Positions 59,312 through 64,000 of a DNA stretch of 64,000 nt are shown here, one piece after another; position 1 is the first letter of the stretch, and every line of letters begins with the position of its first letter. The position numbers and the translations under genes were made by a program. The notes below the pieces were generated by a model that saw only the letters and a program-made list of their open reading frames with translations, was not told the DNA's origin and did no database searches. Origin of the DNA: Malania oleifera. Lineage: Eukaryota; Streptophyta; Magnoliopsida; Santalales; Ximeniaceae. The stretch is from the NCBI RefSeq assembly GCF_029873635.1, contig NC_080428.1:69187601-69251600 (forward strand), given 5' to 3'.

Positions 59312-59464
59312 CCACCCTTCTTGCCCCTCCACTTTTCCCCGGTATCATGTTCACATTTACCGACAATATGTATTGCTCATGTAAATCATGAAGATGCACT
59401 TTTTTTTGGTAGTTATCTTTAAGTAATGACCTCTCTCTCTCTCTCTCTCTCTCTCACGCATGCG

Positions 59465-59495
<31 letters not shown>

Positions 59496-59586
59496 CTCCT
59501 TCAAAACACTTGAATCCATAGCGGCTCAAATACACCCGCCTATAAAACACAATGGCACACACCCCACAAAAATCTATATACAACTC

Positions 59587-61327
59587 TGTTGTCCCTAGGG
59601 TAAGAGTTTAGAGGGGGGGTGAATGGACTCTTTTACGTATTTTGGGCTTTCTTTACAAAATAAAATTCTTAGCAAGATACAAGCAATTATATCACAATAG
59701 GTCAAATGTAAATCATGCACAAGACACAAAATAAAGATTATAGAGTAGAGAAGCTTAATACCGGTGTTTAACGTGGTTCGGCACCAAGCCTATGTCCACA
59801 CCTTGAGACCAACTCAAGGATTCCTCAATCCACTATTAAACTCCTTCACCGGCGGAGAAGCCTTACAATGCGGGAACAAATCCCTCAACGCTCACCAAGA
59901 GCCGCAAGGTTCACCAAGAAGCCTTGCAATTTGGTCCACCAAGAACCTTCAACAACGGTTCACCAAGAACCTTCAATATGGGAACCAATCCCTTTACAAC
60001 AAGTAGATGAGATACAAACCAATGCTCCTCAAATGAGCTGATATCAAATACAATAAAATCCTCACACTAATCTCTCAAGTAATGAATCAAACAAGATTAG
60101 AGAGTAAGAGAGAAATCAAACACTTGTGATGATAAACTAAAATGCAAAGTGCTTAGGGTTGATGTTTAATAGATGTTTTTCATTAAAAACTTGTAAACCC
60201 TCAAAACCATGTTTAATAAAGTCTAAGGACTTGTATTTATAGGTAAAATGCTAGGCTAGCCGTTATCTGAACGTTGGGAGTGAATCCCATTTGAATGGCT
60301 CGAGAACTAGTCGTTTTCTTGCCCGTTGGGTCAGGTGCTCGATGCAAATCGTCGATGGTTTGACTCAATTCGTTGACGAGTTACCCCAATTCGTCAACTA
60401 ATCACCTGGGCAGAAAACACAATTTAGCTATTGGTTTAATTCATCAATGAAATGCTCCAATTCGTTGACGAGTTGCCCCAATGCGTCGACGATTTACCCC
60501 AATTCGTCAACAATTTGACTGGGCAGAAAACCATGTTTAGCTACTGAATTAATTCGTCGACGAGTAGGGTCAATTAGTCGACTAATTGCCCTATTTTTCA
60601 AACTTAAATGCTTTTTATTGAATTAATCCAATATAGGACAAGTGTACATGAAAGATATTAATTCTAATGACAATTAGGACTTGTCCTTGTGAAGTTCCAT
60701 TTGAATATAAGATATCTTGTTTGTGAAAATGCATTTAAAAGCTCATTTTGATATCTTATATACTAGTATGTCCAATATAAGAATATACTTGACTTTTTTG
60801 AACCTTTAGGACATAAAACTTGTTTTGACTCAACCGGGACCAAATATACAAAAGTTCATAATACTAAGATGTTGAAAACTTGTCCCTTACGAAAACATAT
60901 TTGAGTATAGGATACTTTTGTGAAACTCTTTGTTTTATCTTTGAAAACTATGAGTGTTGAACTTATGACTTAGTGAAATCCTATGTACTCTTGTGTCCGA
61001 GTATGCACATGCATTTTGCTCAACTCTTGCTTGGTAATCATGCGTGAAACAAAACCGCAAGAGTTACAACAAGTTCCTACCTCAAACACTCCCCATTACA
61101 TATAATTCCATATTAGCTTCCTTTGATGTGCTTGAGTTCGTTCGGGTGAGAGACCTTTTGATCTTTCCTACTTGAACGTCTACTCGGTCTGATCTTTGTC
61201 TTTGATATGTTTGACACTTGTACCTGTACTTAACACGATCTGCAAAGATAGGATACACTTGGAACACCAAATAGGTTAATATCATCAAAACACATTAAAC
61301 ATAGTTATGTAGCCACTAAGGCTAACA
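59587..61327 (-). mobile_element. Solo LTR (about 1.74 kb) in duplicated segment B
   Basis: The minus strand starts TGTTAGCCTTAG and ends AGGGACAACA. Flanks AACTC (59582-59586) and AGCTC (61328-61332) are a 4/5 duplication. Copy A lacks the insert, which confirms the borders. The family style (GGGGGGGTGAATGG near one end, TTTAACGTGGTTCGGC) resembles the 2-kb solo LTRs, but the sequence differs. TATA box TATAAATA on the minus strand at 60241-60234. Confidence 0.88.
60234..60590 (-). promoter_or_regulatory. GTCGAC palindrome cluster and TATA box of the solo LTR
   Basis: Nine variants of AATTCGTCGACGAATT between 60346 and 60590 (for example AATTCGTCGACGAG at 60551 and AATTAGTCGACTAATT at 60572). 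On the minus strand they lie directly upstream of TATAAATA. A larger unit of about 112 bp (GGGCAGAAAAC..TTAGCTA) is tandemly repeated at 60408 and 60520. Confidence 0.6.
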
Positions 61328-61739
61328 AGCTCATTGACCAGCGCTTTGTTACTTAGGATCACATTGCATTTTGGGTTATGGTATGGGTACAAAGAGGGGG
61401 TTCGCTACCTAAGAGGTACACAGTCCTTGGGGGATGGGGGAGGGGAGTGGGGGTTTAGGCTTAGTACTTTTTTTTGGCTTGTGGTAGATTTGATTCATGT
61501 GAACCACTTTGTAGGATCATGTATGCTACATTTTGAACTATTTACTTAGGATGGGTGCGCTTGAACTGCTATATCAGAGGTCATACAATGTCTTACTATT
61601 AAAATATTTACAAATTATGGTATATGGGTAATTTAGTAAATTATTTTTTATTTTAGAACTTTAAAAAAACTTTAAAAATATTTATCACTTCTTATTATCT
61701 TCTTAGCTTTCCATTATCTGCTAAAAATAATAAATTTAA

Positions 61740-61898
61740 GGGCAAAAGATAGTTACCTTCCCTGAGGTTTGGAAAAAAGACACTGATTAAGGTTTAAAAA
61801 ATTCTAGGGATCTCCCCTAAGGTTTCAAGAATTCGAGGGAACTCACCTGAAGTTTGTCAAAAAGATTGTTAAAGATTATTTATGTCTTTTAATATTAT
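61740..61898. mobile_element. Third copy of the GGGCAAAAG repeat, truncated
   Basis: GGGCAAAAGATAGTTACC followed by CCCTGAGGTTTGG, CCCCTAAGGTTTCAAG and AAGTTTGTCAAAAAG, as in the other copies. It runs into the LTR at 61899 without a matching right end. Confidence 0.5.
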
Positions 61899-62200
61899 TG
61901 TTAAGTGTGTTAGTATGTTAATTTGTGAGAGTAGTAAGGGTATGATTGTCATTAGAATGTATTTAATTTATATTATAAATAGAGGGAGAGACCTATCTTC
62001 AAGTTAAGTCATTCATTTTAATCAAAATCTCAGCATGGTATCAGAGTGTGATCCAATCTAAACCTTATTCTTCTTAGCCATCGTCGGAAAAGCCATTCCC
62101 GTTGCTGTCCTTCGCAGATCCACCTCCACCCCTCATTATTTCACAAAATCAATCATATACCCAAACACAAAACCATCCGAAGCCTAACCCCGCAAAATCC
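61899..62200 (+). mobile_element. Short LTR, primer site and leader of a truncated retroelement
   Basis: A candidate LTR 61899-62035 (TGTTAAGTG to TCAGCA, 137 bp) with TATAAATA at 61974 and a primer site TGGTATCAGAGT at 62036-62047. The following TTAGCCATCGTCGGAAAAG is typical of the leader of plant Copia elements. No gag or second LTR is found. Confidence 0.6.
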
Positions 62201-63229
62201 CATCAGTGGAAAAGCTCCCACGCGCCCGCCCCGCACAGGCCAATTGTCGGCAGTGCCGACCCCATAAGCCGGTGCATGAGTGAGTTTTTGGCCACCTTTT
62301 TTTTTTTATCCTCTTCTATGCTATGTTTCCTTCTCTAGAGAATATTATTAAGTTGTTGGGCCTGTTTTTTGCTAAAAAAAATCCAACCTTTTTTGATCAT
62401 GCACTTGCGGTACTCCGTTAATCTCTTTTCGGGGTTTGTGAAGGCTTCTTTGTGAGTTTCTTGGAGCAGTGGTAGTGTTTGTATGTCCATTTGGGAGGCT
62501 GTGGCAGTGCTATCAGTCGGTGAGTCGTTCACCTTGTCTGTGGTTGTGTCAGTGCTTCACAAAGTTTGTTTGATATTGCTGTGGTTGCTGGTTTGTGAGT
62601 GTTAGGATGGAGTCTATGAATCCCAAAAATCTATTACAGACAAGGATTTAAATTTCAATCTCGATGGAAATTTCTATGGTCTCAATTTATGGAAATTTCG
62701 ATGGAAATTTTGATTTTGATTTCGATTACAAAAATTTATAGTAAAGATGGAAATTTACAATAAAACTTTAGGAAATATTAAAATAGATGATTATGCTTAA
62801 TATGGTATCAAAATACATAATAAAAATGCATATATGAGTCATATGACATGTTTTTAGTGTGTATTATATTAAACTGCATATTGCGGAACAAGCTATGAAG
62901 TGAAGAACATTCAAATGAATATAAAGTTTTGAAGCTATTCCTTTGATGACTTAAGCCAGCAAATTTGTCATTTTAAACAACTACATTTTCAATAAATATC
63001 ATACATTTAATGATCTAATACCACATGGAGTTTCTTGGTGGCTCAAAATCATCTCTCCTATCCTTATCATTGGGATTTCGAGATGACATATATTGTTTAC
63101 AATAATCCCTTCATGTCATATAATTTCCAAAATATTGAGAATTGGTGTACATGTGTGGTTTAGTCATTTGATTCATGGCAATTTCTTTTCGGCCAGAAAG
63201 ATCTTCCTATATTGGGATGTCTTCTTGTA
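62201..63229. other. Low-complexity DNA, no gene seen
   Basis: Includes tandem ATGGAAATTTC-like words at 62640-62760. No coding sequence supported. Confidence 0.55.
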
Positions 63230-64000
63230 GGTTCTACTTGTTGTGTATGTCCATAGGATTATTTTGCATTTGCATACTGTAAATACCCATGTTCTTGGCC
63301 TGTTTGTCCATACCCATAGGTATGTGGTTGCTAATTTCCATATTGTTGTGCCTCCTCACATGCATACGGAAATGGTTGGCCATATATTGATTGTGAGGAA
63401 TTGTTCTGTGTAGATTCATAATCACTATAACTATTAGAGTCAAGCTCTATTCCTATACTCATAGATTCCAAACTAAGGGAAAAGGTCTCCTCTTCTATTT
63501 GATGCATTTTCCCTTTTCCCTTTCTACAACTGTACTTCCTATCAATTGGACGCATTTCTCTATGTAGACCCTTATCTTTTAGTTGAGGAGGATGTGTATA
63601 TTCTACTTTTGGTCTATAATCTTGTCATCCCTCATTTCCTCCATAGTCCCCACCATCACCACCTTGCTCACTATTACCGTCGAGTTAGATCCGTCACCAC
63701 TAGCATCGTCGTCGTCACTATCATCATCACCACTAGAGGGCATAGTGGATGAAGTTCCATATCTATACCCAAGATTCATTAGTGAATCATCATTGCTAGA
63801 TATTACTTTTATAATTACCTGATTAACATTAGTGTCGAAGTCATCTCATGCATGCTTGGCCATTTGTGGGTGGGGACTTTTGTCTCGTTCATCTGGGTGG
63901 GATGGTCTAATCCACTAGAAAAGTGGATACTCATCCTCGTCACCTAATTCAACTGATATGTCAAGAAAGTCTAGGGGATCTTGTTTAGCCACTTTGTCCA
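63230..64000 (-). pseudogene. Possible hAT-like transposase C-terminus relic
   Basis: The minus strand near 63870-63980 reads D-P-L-D-F-L-D-I-S, acidic E-D-E-Y, W-I-R-P and P-Q-M-A-K-H-A, with stops between. This order resembles the C-terminal tail of plant hAT-type (BED-finger, DUF659) transposase-derived proteins. Further left is an acidic and Ser-rich tail. The match is from memory and weak; the rest would lie past the right edge. Confidence 0.3.

Larger units (their letters stand above)
59312..61740. repeat. Duplicated segment, copy B, split by a solo LTR
   Basis: Matches copy A on both sides of the LTR at 59587-61327. The CT/CA microsatellite (59431-59492) is longer than in copy A. Confidence 0.85.

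Noticed and set aside
1-64000. CRISPR arrays, bacterial operons, tRNA or rRNA genes
   Set aside because: Nothing with the needed structure was seen; spliced genes and plant retroelements identify eukaryotic nuclear DNA.

Overview
This is a stretch of flowering-plant nuclear DNA, most likely from a eudicot. It is AT-rich and gene-poor, with GT-AG introns, a plant-specific small HLH gene, retrotransposons primed by tRNA-Met (TGGTATCAGAGC-type sites) and an endogenous plant pararetrovirus. I cannot name the species. Most of the window is nested LTR retroelements in various stages of decay, and only two host genes can be supported.

Layout. (1) 1-5263: AT-rich DNA, fragments of a non-coding LTR family, and the 3' end of a Copia element whose RNase H is split by a 2.05-kb solo LTR (1882-3929, target duplication CTTAT). 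(2) 5269-21910: one Tekay/Del-type Gypsy chromovirus on the minus strand, bounded by a perfect CAATA duplication. Its 5' LTR was split by an endogenous caulimovirid (14780-21808). (3) 21916-32032: intergenic DNA with a cluster of miniature LTR elements (TRIMs at 24051-24691 and 26812-27525, plus a lone LTR at 24737-24889). (4) 32038-45007: a Tork-like Copia element (duplication GTCGG) that contains a 2-kb solo LTR in opposite orientation (34536-42431), which in turn contains a gag-only Gypsy derivative (35426-41508). (5) 45013-54030: intergenic DNA around a two-exon PRE/KIDARI-type HLH gene (CDS 48869-49550). (6) 54035-64000: a GC-rich island that may be a 5' exon, Copia and LINE debris, the first coding exon of an RRM protein of the BPA1/VIP1-like family (57659-57826), a local duplication split by another solo LTR (59587-61327), a truncated LTR element and a possible hAT-like relic.

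How it fits together. The HLH gene looks intact and should encode a growth-promoting HLH protein without DNA-binding ability. The RRM gene shows only its first coding exon; the rest lies past the right edge or is lost. None of the retroelement or viral reading frames is intact: all carry stops, frameshifts or missing domains.

The most unusual signals are non-coding. Three unrelated LTR families carry clusters of GTCGAC-centred palindromes, and in the two cases where it can be checked directly these lie just upstream of the TATA box. The gag-only Gypsy LTR carries, in its transcribed part, an array of tiny hairpins with a near-constant loop and different but complementary arms. The pararetrovirus has the two pieces of one inverted RT segment at its opposite ends, which points to integration of a rearranged circular or concatenated molecule.
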